DNA of 64,000 bases. Source: Noviherbaspirillum suwonense. Lineage in GTDB: Bacteria > Pseudomonadota > Gammaproteobacteria > Burkholderiales > Burkholderiaceae_D. The DNA is taken from positions 1 to 64,000 of the forward strand of contig NZ_FXUL01000002.1 of NCBI RefSeq assembly GCF_900182955.1. The letters are read 5' to 3'. Each line of letters begins with the position of its first letter. Position 1 is the stretch's first letter. The notes beneath the pieces were generated by a model. That model was not told the DNA's origin, did no database searches, and saw nothing but the letters and a program-made list of their open reading frames with translations. Position numbers and translations under genes: made by a program. This document shows, piece by piece, positions 45,781 through 57,128 of the stretch.

Positions 45781-48333
45781 TCAGGCATGCAGCGCATCGA
45801 GCAACTCGCGCTCCAGCTGGATCTGGCTGCGCGCATGCTGCAGCACCGGGCCGTCGACCAGGAACACGTCCTCCACCCGTTCGCCGAGCGTCAGGATCTT
45901 GGCCGTGTGCAGGTTGACCCGGTACTTTGCCAGCACGCTGGCGATCGAGTACAGCAGGCCGTTGCGGTCGCTGGCCGACACCGACAGCAGGTAATACTGT
46001 CCGCGCTCGTCCGGCCGCAGGTCGACGGTCGGCGTGAACGGGAAGGTGCGCGACAGCCGCGACAGCCGGCCCTTGCGCGGCGGCGGCAGCGCGTCGTCGC
46101 TCGACAGCGAGCGGCTCAGCTCGTGCTCGATCAGGTTGATGATGTCGCGGTAGTTGTTGGCGAAATTCGGCTCGGTGACGAGGAAGGTGTCGAGCGCATA
46201 GCCATTGCGCGTCGTATGGATCTTCGCATCGAGAATGCTGAAGTTCTTGCGCTCGAAGTAGCTGCAGATGCGCATGAAGAGGTCGGGCTGGTCCTTGATG
46301 AACACGGTCACCTGCAGGCCTTCGCCGATCGGCGCCAGCCGGCATTTCACCACCGGCGCATCGGCATTGACCCGGTTGTACAGCATGCGCGTCTGCCATG
46401 CGATGTCGGATGCGTCATGGCGCAGGAAGTAGGCGACGTCCAGCTGCTGCCACAGCGCGTCATGCGCATGCTCCGGCAGGCCGTACAGCCGCAGCGTCTT
46501 CAGCGCCTCGTCCTGCCGGTTCTTCAGCTCGCGGTCGGCCGATGGCGCCTCGCCGCCGAGCACGCGCAGCGTCATCCGGTACAGGTCTTCGAGCAGCTTG
46601 CCTTTCCATGCGTTCCATACCTTCGGACTGGTGCCGCGTATGTCGGCGACCGTCAGCAGGTACAGCGCGGTGAGGTGCCGCTCGTCCTTTACCAGCGCGG
46701 CGAAATCGCTGATCACGTCGGGATCGGACATGTCCTGCTTCTGCGCCACGTGCGACATCGACAGGTGATGCTCGACCAGGAACACCACCAGCGCGGTGTC
46801 CGCGTCCGACAGCGCGTGCTCGCGGCAGAAGCGGCGCGCATCGTCCATGCCCAGCTTCGAGTGGTCGCCGCCGCGGCCCTTGGCAATGTCGTGGAACAGC
46901 GCGGCGATGTAGAGCAGCCAGGGCTGCGCGAAGTTGGCCATCAGCTGGCTGCAGAACGGGTACTCGTGCGCATGCTCCGACATCGTGAAGCGGCGCAGGT
47001 TGCGGGCCACCATCAGGATGTGCTGGTCCACCGTGTAGACATGGAACAGGTCGTGCTGCATCTGGCCGACGATGCGGCGGAAGTTGGGCAGGTAGCGCCC
47101 GAGTATGCTCAGCTGGTTCATCCGCCGCAGCGCATGGGTGATGCCCTCGGGCGCCTGCAGTATCGACAGGAACAGCGCGCGGTTGGCCGGGTCGCGGCGA
47201 AAGCCGGCGTCGATGCCGAAGCGCGCATGCCACAGCGCGCGCAGGGTGCGGGCCGTCATGCCGCGCAGCGACGAGCGCTGCTCCATCAGCAGGAACACTT
47301 CCAGCATCGCCGACGGCGTGTCGGTGAACAGCTCGTCGCGCACGATGTCGATCAGGCCGTTGACTTCGTTGAAGCGCGGGTTGATGGCGAGCGGGCAGGT
47401 CGGCTGCGGGAACAGCTGCGCCTCGATGTTCTGCAGCAGGATGGTGTTGAGCTGGGTCACGGCCTTGGCCGCCCAGTAGTAGCGCTGCATCAGGTATTCG
47501 CTGGCGCGGCGGGTCTCGGTGTTCTTGAAGCCGAGCGACTGCGCGATCGGCGTCTGCACGTCGAACACCAGCCTGTCCTCGCGCCGCTTCGCATGGATGT
47601 GCAGCCGGATGCGGATGTCCTTGAACGCCCGTTCCTTCTGCGTCAGCTGGCGCGCTTCGGTCGGCGTGATCAGCCCGCGCTCGGCCAGCTTGCGCCAGGA
47701 GTCGCCGAGCTGCGCGGCCTTGGCGACCCAAAGGATCACCTGCAGGTCGCGCAGGCCGCCCGGGCTCTCCTTGCAGTTCGGCTCCAGGCTGTACGCGGTG
47801 TCCTCGTACTTCGCATGCCGCTGCTGCAGTTCGAGCGTCTTGGCAAGGAAGAAGGCCTGCGGGTCCATCGCCTCGCGGCATTTGACCACCAGCTGGTTGA
47901 ACAGGCCGCGGCTGCCGGTGACGAGCCGCGCTTCCAGCAGGCTGGTCTGGACCGTGATGTCGGCCGCCGACTCGGACAGGCATTCGTCGATGGTCCGTAT
48001 GCTGTGGCCGATCTCCAGGCCCAGGTCCCAGAACAGCTGGACGATCTCCTCCAGCTGCGCCTGTTCCTGGGCATTGGGCGGCGCCGGCAGCAGGATCAGC
48101 ACGTCGACGTCGGAATACGGGAAAAGCTCGCCGCGGCCGTAGCCGCCGACCGCCACCAGCGCGCTGCGCTCGGGCATGCCGTAGTCATGCCAGGCCTGCG
48201 ACAGGATGCGGTCGACGCATTGCCGCAGCGCCGTCGTCAGGCGCTCCGGCCGGCCATGGCCGGCATAGGCCGCCATTTCATGCTGGCGGGCCGCCTTGAG
48301 TTCTTCCTTCAGCGTCAGCGCGAGAGTCGTCAT
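45781..48333 (-). CDS. glnD: bifunctional uridylyltransferase/uridylyl-removing enzyme GlnD
   Basis: An 850-residue sensor of glutamine that modifies PII proteins (GlnB/GlnK) and so controls nitrogen assimilation. The N-terminal nucleotidyltransferase domain has [21 protein letters not shown] central HD hydrolase domain has [17 protein letters not shown]. Two C-terminal ACT domains ([40 protein letters not shown]) bind glutamine. Length is normal. It lies three bases downstream of map, in the same direction. Confidence 0.97.
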   Translation of the reverse strand: MTTLALTLKEELKAARQHEMAAYAGHGRPERLTTALRQCVDRILSQAWHDYGMPERSALVAVGGYGRGELFPYSDVDVLILLPAPPNAQEQAQLEEIVQLFWDLGLEIGHSIRTIDECLSESAADITVQTSLLEARLVTGSRGLFNQLVVKCREAMDPQAFFLAKTLELQQRHAKYEDTAYSLEPNCKESPGGLRDLQVILWVAKAAQLGDSWRKLAERGLITPTEARQLTQKERAFKDIRIRLHIHAKRREDRLVFDVQTPIAQSLGFKNTETRRASEYLMQRYYWAAKAVTQLNTILLQNIEAQLFPQPTCPLAINPRFNEVNGLIDIVRDELFTDTPSAMLEVFLLMEQRSSLRGMTARTLRALWHARFGIDAGFRRDPANRALFLSILQAPEGITHALRRMNQLSILGRYLPNFRRIVGQMQHDLFHVYTVDQHILMVARNLRRFTMSEHAHEYPFCSQLMANFAQPWLLYIAALFHDIAKGRGGDHSKLGMDDARRFCREHALSDADTALVVFLVEHHLSMSHVAQKQDMSDPDVISDFAALVKDERHLTALYLLTVADIRGTSPKVWNAWKGKLLEDLYRMTLRVLGGEAPSADRELKNRQDEALKTLRLYGLPEHAHDALWQQLDVAYFLRHDASDIAWQTRMLYNRVNADAPVVKCRLAPIGEGLQVTVFIKDQPDLFMRICSYFERKNFSILDAKIHTTRNGYALDTFLVTEPNFANNYRDIINLIEHELSRSLSSDDALPPPRKGRLSRLSRTFPFTPTVDLRPDERGQYYLLSVSASDRNGLLYSIASVLAKYRVNLHTAKILTLGERVEDVFLVDGPVLQHARSQIQLERELLDALHA

Positions 48334-48336
48334 GCG

Positions 48337-49161
48337 TCAGGCCGTCTCGGTCTGTCCGGCAGGCTTGATGAAGGCCGGCGGCGGCGGCATGCCCGGCGAG
48401 ACGGTCAGCACCTCGTATCCGGTCTCGGTGACCAGCACCGTGTGCTCCCACTGCGCGGACAGGCTGCGGTCCTTGGTGCGTATGGTCCAGCCGTCGCCCA
48501 TCTCGCGGATCTCGCGGCGGCCGGCGTTAATCATCGGCTCCACCGTGAAGATCATGCCGGCCTCGAGCTTTTCCAGCGTGCCGGGACGGCCGTAATGCAG
48601 CACCTGCGGCTCCTCGTGGAAGACCTTGCCGATGCCATGGCCGCAGAATTCGCGGACCACGCTGTAGCCGGCCTTTTCCGCATGCTGCTGGATCACGTAG
48701 CCGATGTCGCCCAGGTGGGCGCCGGGGCGGATCTTCGAGATGCCCAGCCACATGCATTCGTAGGTGATGTCGCCCAGGCGCTTGGCGAGGATGGACGGCT
48801 GGCCGGCATAGAACATCCGGCTGGTGTCGCCGTGGTAGCCGTCCTTGATGATGGTGACGTCGATGTTCACCGCGTCGCCGTTCTTCAGCGCCTTGTCGCC
48901 CGGTATGCCGTGGCAGATCACGTCGTTGACCGACGTGCAGACGGCCTTCGGATACGGGGTGTAGCCGGGCGGGCAGTAATTGAGCGGCGCCGGGATGCTG
49001 TCCTGCACATTCGTCATGTATTCGTGGCAGAGGCGGTCGAGTTCTGCCGTGGTGACGCCGGGCTTGACGAAGGGCGTGATGTAGTCGAGGACTTCGGCGG
49101 CCAGGCGGCCGGCGATGCGCATGCCGCGGATATCCTCATCGGACTTGATCGAGATTGACAT
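48337..49161 (-). CDS. map: methionine aminopeptidase, type I
   Basis: A 274-residue di-metal enzyme removing the initiator Met. Metal ligands lie in VNIDVTIIKDGYHGDTSRMF (two Asp), EFCGHGIGKVFHEEP (His), MIFTVEPMI (Glu) and SAQWEHTVLVTETG (Glu). The N-terminus ISIKSDEDIRGMRIAGRLAA is typical. It is divergent from rpsB and cotranscribed with glnD, the classical map-glnD/rpsB-tsf arrangement. Confidence 0.97.
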   Translation of the reverse strand: MSISIKSDEDIRGMRIAGRLAAEVLDYITPFVKPGVTTAELDRLCHEYMTNVQDSIPAPLNYCPPGYTPYPKAVCTSVNDVICHGIPGDKALKNGDAVNIDVTIIKDGYHGDTSRMFYAGQPSILAKRLGDITYECMWLGISKIRPGAHLGDIGYVIQQHAEKAGYSVVREFCGHGIGKVFHEEPQVLHYGRPGTLEKLEAGMIFTVEPMINAGRREIREMGDGWTIRTKDRSLSAQWEHTVLVTETGYEVLTVSPGMPPPPAFIKPAGQTETA

Positions 49162-49186
49162 GGTCGGAGCGTATTCGGAAGAGGTA

Positions 49187-49200
49187 TGCCGCTAGCGGCA
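49187..49200. repeat. 14-bp palindrome TGCCGCTAGCGGCA in the map leader
   Basis: A perfect palindrome 26 bases upstream of the map start, downstream of a minus-strand TATAAT (plus-strand positions 49228-49233) that is a plausible -10 for map-glnD. A matching -35 was not seen. It may form a hairpin in the map mRNA leader. Confidence 0.35.
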
Positions 49201-49275
49201 CGGGGTACACAGGATAGACGAGCGGTAATTATAGTCGAGCCGCAGTCGCTTCGCCGGGCGCGCCGGCAGCCGCAC

Positions 49276-49305
49276 TTGAACCCGTCAGCCCAGATAGGGT
49301 AGAAT
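49276..49305 (+). promoter_or_regulatory. sigma-70 promoter of rpsB
   Basis: A -35 TTGAAC (49276-49281) and a -10 TAGAAT (49300-49305) are spaced by 18 bases. This predicts a leader of roughly 160 bases before rpsB, in line with known rpsB mRNAs. Confidence 0.65.
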
Positions 49306-49396
49306 CTCGGGTTAGCTTGATTGCCTTGTATACCGGCAGCAGCCCCAGCGGCGGTGGCGGCGGCACGATAGTCAGGCGAACAACTTTTTAAATCGC

Positions 49397-49452
49397 GAAT
49401 CCGGCCCAAAAGGGTGCCCCTGCATAGCATGCCGGGGTCACTGGCCGGATTC
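49397..49452 (+). promoter_or_regulatory. structured rpsB leader RNA, probable S2 autoregulatory element
   Basis: 10-bp perfect arms GAATCCGGCC (49397-49406) and GGCCGGATTC (49443-49452) enclose a second hairpin (CCCC-T-GCAT / ATGC-C-GGGG, 49417-49437). It ends 22 bases before the rpsB start. In gammaproteobacteria the rpsB leader is a conserved S2 target; equivalence here is inferred from position and structure. Confidence 0.55.
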
Positions 49453-49474
49453 CAGACCCAACCCTGGAGCAAAC

Positions 49475-50230
49475 ATGTCAGTCACCATGCGTGAAATGCT
49501 GGAAGCCGGTATCCATTTCGGCCACCAAACCCGTTTCTGGAACCCCAAGATGGCGCCGTACATCTTCGGTCACCGCAACAAGATTCATATCGTCAACCTG
49601 GAAGTCACCCTCGCGAAGTACAACGAGGCGATGAACTACATCCGCAAGCTGTCGGCCAACCGCGGCACCATCCTGATGGTCGGCACCAAGCGCCAGGCCC
49701 GCGACCTGGTCGCGCAGGAAGCCCAGCGCGCCGGCGTGCCTTACGTCGACCAGCGCTGGCTCGGCGGCATGCTGACCAACTTCAAGACAATCAAGACCTC
49801 GATCAAGCGCCTGAAGGAAATGGAAGGCCAGATCGAAGACGGCTCGGTCGAGAAGCTGTCGAAGAAGGAAGGCCTGATGTTCGCCCGCGAAATGGAAAAG
49901 CTGCAAAAGTCCATCGGCGGCATCAAGGACATGGGCGGCGTGCCTGACGCAATCTTCGTCATCGACGTCGGCTACCACAAGGGCGCCATCACCGAAGCCG
50001 CCAAGCTGGGCATCCCGGTCATCGGCGTGGTCGACACCAACCACTCGCCGGACGGCGTCGCCTACGTCATTCCAGGCAATGACGACTCGTCGAAAGCCAT
50101 CGCGCTGTATGCGCGCGGCGTCGCCGATGCGATCCTCGAAGGCCGCAACAGCGCAACCAACGACCTGGTGGAATCCCTCCAGGCCAACGCCGGCGGCGAC
50201 GAATTCGTCGAAGTCAACGAGCAGGCGTAA
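49475..50230 (+). CDS. rpsB: 30S ribosomal protein S2
   Basis: A 251-residue ribosomal protein. [20 protein letters not shown] at the N-terminus and [19 protein letters not shown] in the middle are invariant S2 features. The C-terminal tail is short and acidic (EFVEVNEQA). GGAG lies upstream of the start. It is the first gene of the rpsB-tsf-pyrH-frr translation cluster. Confidence 0.98.
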   Translation: MSVTMREMLEAGIHFGHQTRFWNPKMAPYIFGHRNKIHIVNLEVTLAKYNEAMNYIRKLSANRGTILMVGTKRQARDLVAQEAQRAGVPYVDQRWLGGMLTNFKTIKTSIKRLKEMEGQIEDGSVEKLSKKEGLMFAREMEKLQKSIGGIKDMGGVPDAIFVIDVGYHKGAITEAAKLGIPVIGVVDTNHSPDGVAYVIPGNDDSSKAIALYARGVADAILEGRNSATNDLVESLQANAGGDEFVEVNEQA

Positions 50231-50264
50231 TCTGCCTCTGCCCGCTGCCAAGGCCGCGGGCGCG

Positions 50265-50299
50265 AAAAAAAGGGGCAACAGCGGTTCGCCCCTTTTTTT
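50265..50299 (+). terminator. rho-independent (attenuating) terminator between rpsB and tsf
   Basis: An A7-GGGGC (50265-50276) pairs with GCCCC-T7 (50288-50299), with an 11-base loop. The A/T extensions make it symmetrical. Because tsf follows with its own ribosome site, partial termination after rpsB is likely. Confidence 0.75.
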
Positions 50300-50367
50300 C
50301 GAGCCAAATCCACACTAATTTCGATTCCGGCCGTCCACGAGGGCGGCCGACCAGCTAGGAGAACAAG

Positions 50368-51249
50368 ATGGCCACAATTACTGCAGCGATGGTAGGCGAA
50401 CTGCGCGCGAAGACGGACGCGCCGATGATGGAATGCAAGAAGGCGCTGACCGAAGCCGGCGGCGACCCGGTCAAGGCCGAAGAGATCCTGCGCGTCAAGC
50501 TCGGCAGCAAGGCATCCAAGGCATCTTCCCGCGTGACCGCCGAAGGCGTGGTTGCCGCGTACATCAAGGGCAACGTCGGCGCGCTGATCGAAGTCAACTG
50601 CGAAACCGACTTCGTCACCAAGAACGACGACTTCCTGAAGCTGGCATCGGACGCAGCCCGCCTGGTCGCCGAAGGCAACCCGGCCGACATCGCCGCACTG
50701 GGTGCGCTGGACCTGGACGGCCAGACGCTGGAACAGCAGCGCACCACGCTGGTGGGCCGCATCGGCGAGAACATGTCGTTCCGCCGCTTCAAGCGCTTCG
50801 ACAACGGCACCAAGCTGGTTTCCTACCTGCACGGCACCCGCATCGGCGTGATGGTCGAGTACGAAGGCGAGCAGGAGCAGGTCGCCAAGGACGTCGCGAT
50901 GCACATCGCCGCGATGAAGCCGGTGTCGCTGTCGTCCGACGCCGTGCCGGCCGAGCTGATCGAGCGCGAGCGCTCGGTCGCGACGCTGAAGGCTGCCGAG
51001 TCGGGCAAGCCGGCGGACATCGCCACCAAGATGGTCGAGGGTTCGGTGCAGAAATTCCTGAAGGAAGTGTCGCTGCTGAACCAGCCGTTCGTGAAGAACG
51101 ACAAGCAGACCGTCGAGCAGATGCTGAAGGCCAACAACACCACGATCAAGTCTTTCGTGATGTTCATCGTCGGCGAAGGCATCGAGAAGAAGCAGGACGA
51201 CTTTGCCGCGGAAGTGGCTGCCCAGGTGGCAGCGGCCAAGCAGGCGTAA
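50368..51249 (+). CDS. tsf: elongation factor Ts
   Basis: A 293-residue nucleotide-exchange factor for EF-Tu. The N-terminal UBA-like domain has [20 protein letters not shown]. The core signature [16 protein letters not shown] and the C-terminal [18 protein letters not shown] complete the family. AGGAG precedes the start. A strong terminator follows directly. Confidence 0.98.
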   Translation: MATITAAMVGELRAKTDAPMMECKKALTEAGGDPVKAEEILRVKLGSKASKASSRVTAEGVVAAYIKGNVGALIEVNCETDFVTKNDDFLKLASDAARLVAEGNPADIAALGALDLDGQTLEQQRTTLVGRIGENMSFRRFKRFDNGTKLVSYLHGTRIGVMVEYEGEQEQVAKDVAMHIAAMKPVSLSSDAVPAELIERERSVATLKAAESGKPADIATKMVEGSVQKFLKEVSLLNQPFVKNDKQTVEQMLKANNTTIKSFVMFIVGEGIEKKQDDFAAEVAAQVAAAKQA

Positions 51250-51256
51250 TCGACAG

Positions 51257-51279
51257 CGGGCCGAAAGGCCCGTTTTTTT
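51257..51279 (+). terminator. rho-independent terminator after tsf
   Basis: CGGGCC (51257-51262), a GAAA tetraloop, GGCCCG (51267-51272), then seven T. It is a classic intrinsic terminator eight bases after the tsf stop. Confidence 0.92.
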
Positions 51280-51411
51280 AGGGTGCGGCGGCCGACGGCC
51301 GCCAGCCCGCGCCCGGACCGTTGCTTCGCCGCTGTAAAATGTCGGACCTGATAGCCATTCCAGCCCATAACTTTCCATGCGGAAGCGGCGCGACGCCGTC
51401 GCGCGTTATGT

Positions 51412-51441
51412 CCCGGAATGGGTATAAAGCAGCATTCCGGG
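51412..51441 (+). promoter_or_regulatory. leader hairpin upstream of pyrH
   Basis: 9-bp arms CCCGGAATG (51412-51420) and CATTCCGGG (51433-51441) enclose a 12-base loop that contains TATAAAG. It ends 46 bases before the pyrH start. It may shape pyrH mRNA stability, or act as a regulator site. Confidence 0.45.
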
Positions 51442-51487
51442 CTGGCAGACAGCCAGCAAGACCGGACCATCACTAGGAGCCTCCTTC

Positions 51488-52204
51488 ATGACCCAACCAG
51501 CGTACAAGCGCGTCCTCCTCAAGCTTTCCGGTGAAGCCCTGATGGGCGACGATTCCTACGGCATCAACCGCGCCACCATCGAGCGCATGGTGGCCGACGT
51601 CTCCGAAGTCGTCAAAATGGGCGTCGAACTGGCCATCGTCATCGGCGGCGGCAATATCTTCCGCGGCGTCGCCCCCGGTGCGCAGGGCATGGACCGCGCC
51701 ACCGCCGACTACATGGGCATGCTGGCCACCGTGATGAACTCGCTGGCCCTGGCCGATGCGATGCGCCAGTTCGGCATGGTCGCCCGCGTGATGTCGGCGA
51801 TCAGCATCGAACAGGTAGTCGAGCCCTATGTGCGCCCAAAGGCGCTGCAATACCTGGAAGAGGGAAAGGTCGTCATCTTTGCCGCGGGCACCGGCAATCC
51901 ATTCTTCACCACGGACACCGCCGCCGCGTTGCGCGGCTCCGAAATTGGCGCCGAAGTTGTCTTGAAGGCAACCAAGGTTGACGGCGTCTACAGCGCCGAC
52001 CCGAACAAGGACCCGACGGCCACCCGTTATGCGAGCATCAGCTTCGATGATGCAATCTCGCAGCACCTGCAGGTCATGGACGCCACCGCCTTTGCGCTGT
52101 GCCGCGACCAGAAGCTTCCGATCAGGGTATTTTCCATCGTCAAGCCCGGCGCGCTGTCCCGCATCGTGATGGGCGAGGACGAAGGCACCCTGGTCCACGT
52201 TTGA
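51488..52204 (+). CDS. pyrH: UMP kinase
   Basis: A 238-residue hexameric amino-acid-kinase-fold enzyme phosphorylating UMP to [22 protein letters not shown] is the phosphate-binding start, [12 protein letters not shown] the second loop and [20 protein letters not shown] the UMP site. The start has GGAG (TAGGAGCC) upstream. frr follows by 37 bases. Confidence 0.98.
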   Translation: MTQPAYKRVLLKLSGEALMGDDSYGINRATIERMVADVSEVVKMGVELAIVIGGGNIFRGVAPGAQGMDRATADYMGMLATVMNSLALADAMRQFGMVARVMSAISIEQVVEPYVRPKALQYLEEGKVVIFAAGTGNPFFTTDTAAALRGSEIGAEVVLKATKVDGVYSADPNKDPTATRYASISFDDAISQHLQVMDATAFALCRDQKLPIRVFSIVKPGALSRIVMGEDEGTLVHV

Positions 52205-52241
52205 AACGAACTCCCAAAAACGGTAATAAAAGGAGAGCAGC

Positions 52242-52802
52242 ATGACTGTCGCCGACGTCAAGAAAACCACAGAACAGAAGATGAACAAGTCGATCGAGAC
52301 GCTGAAGGCGGACCTGGCCAAGGTCCGCACCGGCCGTGCCCACGCCGGCATCCTCGATCATGTCAAAGTCGATTACTACGGCAACCCGACCCAGCTGAGC
52401 CAGGTCGCGAACATCACCCTGATCGACGCCCGCACCATAGGCGTGCAGCCTTGGGAAAAGAAAATGGTGGGCGCCATCGAGAAGGCGATCCGCGAGTCCG
52501 ACCTGGGCCTCAACCCGGCGACCCAGGGCGAAATAATCCGCGTCCCGACGCCGCCGCTGACCGAAGAGCGCCGCAAGGAAATGGTCAAGCTGGTCAAGAC
52601 CGAAGCCGAGGATGCGAAGATCGCCGTGCGCAACATCCGCCGCGACGCCAACGAGGGGCTGAAGAAGCTGCTCAAGGACAAGGCGATTTCGGAAGACGAC
52701 GAGCGCCGTGCGCAGGACGATGTGCAGAAGCTGACCGACCGCTTCGTGGCCGAGATCGACAAGCTGGTTGCAGAGAAAGAAAAGGAAGTGCTGACGGTTT
52801 GA
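52242..52802 (+). CDS. frr: ribosome recycling factor
   Basis: A 186-residue protein that splits post-termination ribosomes with [23 protein letters not shown] and [19 protein letters not shown] are the conserved blocks. AGGAG precedes the ATG. It ends the translation cluster; the following gap has its own promoter. Confidence 0.98.
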   Translation: MTVADVKKTTEQKMNKSIETLKADLAKVRTGRAHAGILDHVKVDYYGNPTQLSQVANITLIDARTIGVQPWEKKMVGAIEKAIRESDLGLNPATQGEIIRVPTPPLTEERRKEMVKLVKTEAEDAKIAVRNIRRDANEGLKKLLKDKAISEDDERRAQDDVQKLTDRFVAEIDKLVAEKEKEVLTV

Positions 52803-52824
52803 TCAGGTGCCTCGCATTCTTAGT

Positions 52825-52854
52825 TTGACAATCGCACATTGATCGTCATAACTT
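52825..52854 (+). promoter_or_regulatory. probable sigma-70 promoter of the uppS-lpx operon
   Basis: A perfect -35 TTGACA (52825-52830) and a -10-like TAACTT (52849-52854) with an 18-base spacer lie just after frr and 32 bases before uppS. It would drive the long envelope operon. Confidence 0.5.
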
Positions 52855-52886
52855 AACACCTGGCAATTCCAATTGAAAAGCAAGCA

Positions 52887-53645
52887 ATGATGCAACCGAG
52901 TTCGACCAAAGACGTCCCCGAGGTAAGCGCCGTTCCCCGGCACATCGCCATCATCATGGATGGCAATGGCCGGTGGGCGACCCGGCGTTTCCTGCCGCGC
53001 GTTGCCGGCCATGCGAAGGGCGTCGAACGGGTGCGCGACGTGGTCGAGGCCTGCGTCGAGCGCGGGGTCGAATTCCTGACGCTGTTTGCATTCAGCTCGG
53101 AAAACTGGCGGCGTCCGGCGGAAGAGGTGTCGGTGCTGATGCGGCTCTTCATGACCGCGCTGGAGCGTGAAATCACGAAGATGCATGTCAACAGCATCCG
53201 GCTGAAGGTCGTGGGCGACCTGTCCCGCTTCGATCCCAAGCTGCAGCAGATGATTGCCAATGCCGAACGTCGCACTGCCAACAATACCCGGCTGACGCTC
53301 AACATCTGCGCGAACTACGGCGGCCGCTGGGACGTGATGCAGGCCGTCGGCAAGATGGTCGCCGCGCATCCCGGCGCCACCGATTTCAGCGAGGAACAGC
53401 TGGCGCCGCACCTGGCGATGGCCTACGCGCCCGAGCCCGACCTGTTCATCCGCACCGGCGGCGAGCAGCGCATTTCCAACTTCATGCTCTGGCAGCTCGC
53501 CTATACCGAAATGTATTTCACCGAAACCTACTGGCCCGACTTCACCGGCGCATCGCTGGCCGAGGCCATCCTGTCCTACCAGCAGCGCGAACGCCGCTTC
53601 GGCCGCACCAGCGCGCAGCTGGTCGAATCCAAGAAAGCCTCCTGA
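52887..53645 (+). CDS. uppS: undecaprenyl pyrophosphate synthase
   Basis: A 252-residue cis-prenyltransferase that makes the C55 lipid carrier for peptidoglycan and O-antigen. [12 protein letters not shown] (catalytic Asp), [11 protein letters not shown] and [20 protein letters not shown] are the family motifs. Its stop overlaps the start of cdsA by one base. Confidence 0.97.
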   Translation: MMQPSSTKDVPEVSAVPRHIAIIMDGNGRWATRRFLPRVAGHAKGVERVRDVVEACVERGVEFLTLFAFSSENWRRPAEEVSVLMRLFMTALEREITKMHVNSIRLKVVGDLSRFDPKLQQMIANAERRTANNTRLTLNICANYGGRWDVMQAVGKMVAAHPGATDFSEEQLAPHLAMAYAPEPDLFIRTGGEQRISNFMLWQLAYTEMYFTETYWPDFTGASLAEAILSYQQRERRFGRTSAQLVESKKAS

Positions 53646-54463
53646 TGCTGCGGACCCGGGTAATTACCGCGCTCATCCTGCTTGCGGTGCTGCTGGGCGT
53701 GGTCTGGACCGGCTCGGTGCTGCTGTTCAAGCTGGTGCTCGTCATCTTTTTCGGCGCCGCGCAATGGGAAAGCGCGCGGCTGTTCAAGGGCCGCATGCCG
53801 GTGCTCAGCGCCGTCATATGGAGCGCGATCCTGCTGTTCCTGCTGGTGCGGCATCCGCTGGATGCCGCCTATCCGTTCAGCATGCTGTGCGTGGCGATCT
53901 GGGCGATCCGGCTCGCGCCGGCGCTGGGCCTGGGCCTGCCGCCGCTGGGCAGCTTTGCCAACACGCTGGTCTCGGTGGTCTACGGCACCGCCGTGCTCGG
54001 CTGCTTCGTCGCCATTTCCGCGCTGTACCTGCATTCGCCGCTGTACCTGCTGTCGGTGATGGCGATCGTCTGGATCGCCGACATCGGCGCCTATTTCGCC
54101 GGCAAGGCCTTCGGCAAGCGCAAGCTGGCCCCCTCGATCTCTCCCGGCAAGTCATGGGAAGGCGCGATCGGCGGCGCCATCGCCGTCCTCGTGCTGACAT
54201 CGGCAAGCGTGTTCTGGCCGGCGCTGCAGGATACTTTCGCCACGCACGTGCAGAGCAGCCTCGGCTGGGGCGGCCTGATCGCGGTGATGCTGCTGGTATG
54301 CGCCGCCAGCGTGGCCGGCGACCTGTTCGAGTCCATGCTGAAGCGCCGCGCCGGCATGAAGGACAGCAGCAGCCTGCTGCCCGGCCATGGCGGCGTGCTC
54401 GACCGCATCGACGCGCTGATCCCGGTGCTGCCCCTCGCCACGCTGATTGCCTACCGCCTCTAG
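53645..54463 (+). CDS. cdsA: phosphatidate cytidylyltransferase
   Basis: A 272-residue multi-pass inner-membrane enzyme making CDP-diacylglycerol for phospholipids. Several hydrophobic helices precede the signature [20 protein letters not shown] followed by HGGVLDRID near the C-terminus. It is coupled to uppS by a one-base overlap. Confidence 0.96.
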   Translation: MLRTRVITALILLAVLLGVVWTGSVLLFKLVLVIFFGAAQWESARLFKGRMPVLSAVIWSAILLFLLVRHPLDAAYPFSMLCVAIWAIRLAPALGLGLPPLGSFANTLVSVVYGTAVLGCFVAISALYLHSPLYLLSVMAIVWIADIGAYFAGKAFGKRKLAPSISPGKSWEGAIGGAIAVLVLTSASVFWPALQDTFATHVQSSLGWGGLIAVMLLVCAASVAGDLFESMLKRRAGMKDSSSLLPGHGGVLDRIDALIPVLPLATLIAYRL

Positions 54464-54479
54464 GGCTGGAATCGTTTCA

Positions 54480-55658
54480 ATGCAAAACATCACTATCCTG
54501 GGCGCCACCGGCTCGATCGGCGTCTCCACGCTCGACGTCATTTCGCGGCACCCGGACCGCTACCGGGTCTTCGCGCTGACCGCACACACCCGCATCGCCG
54601 AACTCGCCGCGCAATGCGAGCGCTTCCGGCCCGAAGTCGCCGTGACCGGCAGCGCCGCCGGCGCGTCCGAGCTGGCCGCCATGCTCAGGCGGGCAGGCGT
54701 CCCGACCGAGGTGCTGTGGGGCGAGGCCGCGCTCTGTCAGGTGGCGTCGGACAGCCGCTGCGACACGGTAATGGCCGCCATCGTCGGCGCGGCCGGCCTA
54801 GCGCCGTCGCTGGCGGCGGCGCAGGCAGGCAAGAAGGTCTTGTTGGCGAACAAGGAAGCGCTGGTCATGTCCGGCCAGCTGTTCATGACGGCGGTTGCCG
54901 ACAGCGGCGCGACGCTGCTGCCGATCGACAGCGAACATAATGCGATCTTCCAGTGCCTGCCGCACGATTTCACCCGCGGCACCGGCGCCGACGGCCACGG
55001 CATCGCCAAGATCCTGCTAACCGCGTCGGGCGGGCCGTTCCTGGCCCGCGCCGCCGACACGCTTGACAGCGTGACGCCGGAAGAGGCGGTCGCGCATCCG
55101 AACTGGGTCATGGGCCGCAAGATCTCGGTCGATTCCGCGACCATGATGAACAAGGGACTGGAAGTAATCGAAGCCGCATGGCTGTTCGGCGCGTCGGCGG
55201 CGCAGATCGAGGTGCTGATCCATCCACAAAGCGTGATCCATTCGATGGTGTCCTACGTCGACGGCTCGGTGCTGGCGCAGCTCGGCAATCCGGACATGCG
55301 CACGCCGATCGCGCATGCGTTGGCCTACCCGGAGCGCATCGCCTCCGGCGTCGCGCCGCTGGACCTGACCGCCATCGCCCACCTGCGTTTCGAGCGTCCC
55401 GACCTGCAGCGGTTTCCCTGTTTGAAACTCGCGTATGATGCGTTGCAGGCAGGGGGCTCCGCGCCGGCGCTGATGAACGCCGCCAACGAGGTCGCCGTCG
55501 ACGCCTTCCTTAATCGCCAGATCGGATTTCGCATGATAGATCAGCTCATTGCCCGGGTGATGGACACTGTCCCGCACGAACCCGTAACGGAAATGGCCGG
55601 ATTGCTCGAGCAGGACCGGCGCGCACGCGAAGCCGCGCGGGAGTACCTCAAATCATGA
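54480..55658 (+). CDS. dxr: 1-deoxy-D-xylulose 5-phosphate reductoisomerase
   Basis: A 392-residue NADPH enzyme committing carbon to the MEP isoprenoid pathway. [18 protein letters not shown] is the dinucleotide loop, [12 protein letters not shown] and [15 protein letters not shown] the substrate/metal region, [20 protein letters not shown] another conserved block. The ATG at 54480 begins right at the Rossmann strand; an upstream in-frame ATG overlaps cdsA. Supplying isoprenoid precursors next to uppS makes sense. Confidence 0.97.
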   Translation: MQNITILGATGSIGVSTLDVISRHPDRYRVFALTAHTRIAELAAQCERFRPEVAVTGSAAGASELAAMLRRAGVPTEVLWGEAALCQVASDSRCDTVMAAIVGAAGLAPSLAAAQAGKKVLLANKEALVMSGQLFMTAVADSGATLLPIDSEHNAIFQCLPHDFTRGTGADGHGIAKILLTASGGPFLARAADTLDSVTPEEAVAHPNWVMGRKISVDSATMMNKGLEVIEAAWLFGASAAQIEVLIHPQSVIHSMVSYVDGSVLAQLGNPDMRTPIAHALAYPERIASGVAPLDLTAIAHLRFERPDLQRFPCLKLAYDALQAGGSAPALMNAANEVAVDAFLNRQIGFRMIDQLIARVMDTVPHEPVTEMAGLLEQDRRAREAAREYLKS

Positions 55659-57022
55659 TGCTGCTGCAGACGCTGCTTGCGTTCATCGTCGTCCTCGGCG
55701 TGCTGGTCGTGGTGCACGAGCTGGGCCACTACTGGGTTGCCCGCTGGTGCAATGTCAAGGTGCTGCGCTTCTCGGTCGGCATGGGCAAGATCGTCTGGTC
55801 GCGCCGCTTCGGGCCGGACCAGACCGAATGGGCGGTCTCGCTGCTGCCCCTGGGCGGCTACGTCAAGATGCTCGACGCCCGCGAAGGCAACATGGCCGAC
55901 GTGTCCGCCGCCGACCTGAAGCGTGAATACACGGTGCAGTCGGTGTGGAAACGCATCGCCATCGTCGCCGCCGGGCCGCTCGCCAACTTCATCCTGGCCA
56001 TCCTGGTGTTTGCCGGCCTCTTCATGCATGGCATACCCGAGCCGGCGCCGCGCCTGCGGGCGGTGCCGCAGAACAGCGCCGCCTACGACGCCGGCCTGCG
56101 CGGCGGCGAACTCGTCACCGCGGTCAACGGCGAGCCGGTGCAGCTCTGGTCGGACCTGCGCTGGACGCTGCTGCAGTCGGCCGTGAACCGTGCGCCTGCC
56201 CGCATCGACGTCGAGCGGCCCGACCCGTCCGCCGCGGGCGGCGTCAGCCGTTTCAGCGCGACCCTGCCGACCAACACGCTGTCGGCCTCGGAACTCGAAA
56301 CCGACTTCATGCCGCGCCTGGGCATCGATCTGGCGCGCCCGCCCGCCACGCTGGGCGCGCTGACGCCGGACGGTCCGGCCGCCCGCGCCGGGCTGCGCAG
56401 CGGCGACCTGATACGCGCCATCGACGGCAAGCCGGTGACGGACGGCGGCATGTTCGTCGACATGATCAAGGCCGCGCCCGGAAAGGCGCTGGTCGTGTCG
56501 GTGCAGCGCGACGGCCAGCCGCTGGACATCACCGTGGTGCCGCAGCGGGTCGAGGCCAGCGGCGGGGCGACCGGCCGCATCCAGGCCGAAGTGGCGATGT
56601 CCCCGGAGATGGTCACCGCCAGCGCGCCGCCGCTGACCGCGATTGCGCGCGGCGCACAGAAAACCTGGGACACCAGCGTGATGACGCTGCGCATGCTGGG
56701 CCGGATGCTGATCGGCGAAGCGTCGCTGAAAAACATTACCGGACCGATCACGATTGCCGATTATGCGGGCCAGACCGCGCGCATCGGATGGGTCAGTTAC
56801 CTGAGCTTTATCGCGTTCATCAGCATCAGTCTGGGGGTCATGAATTTGCTGCCGATACCGGTGTTGGATGGGGGTCTTTTGCTGTATTATTCGCTGGAAG
56901 TTTTGACCGGGCGTCCCGTTCCCCCACGCTTTGGCGAACTGGCACAGCGGGCCGGCATCGGCATCCTGATGACCCTGATGATGGTGGCAGTCTTCAACGA
57001 CATAGTCCGGCTCATCTCCTGA
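55655..57022 (+). CDS. rseP: RIP metalloprotease RseP
   Basis: A 455-residue inner-membrane site-2 protease that cleaves anti-sigma factor RseA and leftover signal peptides. The zinc site HELGH is at 21-25 within the first membrane helix. Two periplasmic PDZ domains (~110-300) include [20 protein letters not shown] and [20 protein letters not shown]. The second zinc ligand region is [17 protein letters not shown]. It overlaps dxr by 4 bases. Confidence 0.96.
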   Translation: MMLLQTLLAFIVVLGVLVVVHELGHYWVARWCNVKVLRFSVGMGKIVWSRRFGPDQTEWAVSLLPLGGYVKMLDAREGNMADVSAADLKREYTVQSVWKRIAIVAAGPLANFILAILVFAGLFMHGIPEPAPRLRAVPQNSAAYDAGLRGGELVTAVNGEPVQLWSDLRWTLLQSAVNRAPARIDVERPDPSAAGGVSRFSATLPTNTLSASELETDFMPRLGIDLARPPATLGALTPDGPAARAGLRSGDLIRAIDGKPVTDGGMFVDMIKAAPGKALVVSVQRDGQPLDITVVPQRVEASGGATGRIQAEVAMSPEMVTASAPPLTAIARGAQKTWDTSVMTLRMLGRMLIGEASLKNITGPITIADYAGQTARIGWVSYLSFIAFISISLGVMNLLPIPVLDGGLLLYYSLEVLTGRPVPPRFGELAQRAGIGILMTLMMVAVFNDIVRLIS

Positions 57023-57128
57023 GGCCACGTTCGCGGCCTCGGGGTCACTGCCCCGGTCCGGCTCAGTCTGCTCCGGCGTGCTCATGTCCGTCCGGGCAGT
57101 TCAATCAGCTAAACCACAACAACAGCCA

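Noticed and set aside
51310-51345. TTGCTT and TAAAAT as a pyrH promoter
   Set aside because: The two boxes are only 8 bases apart, far from the 16-18 needed.
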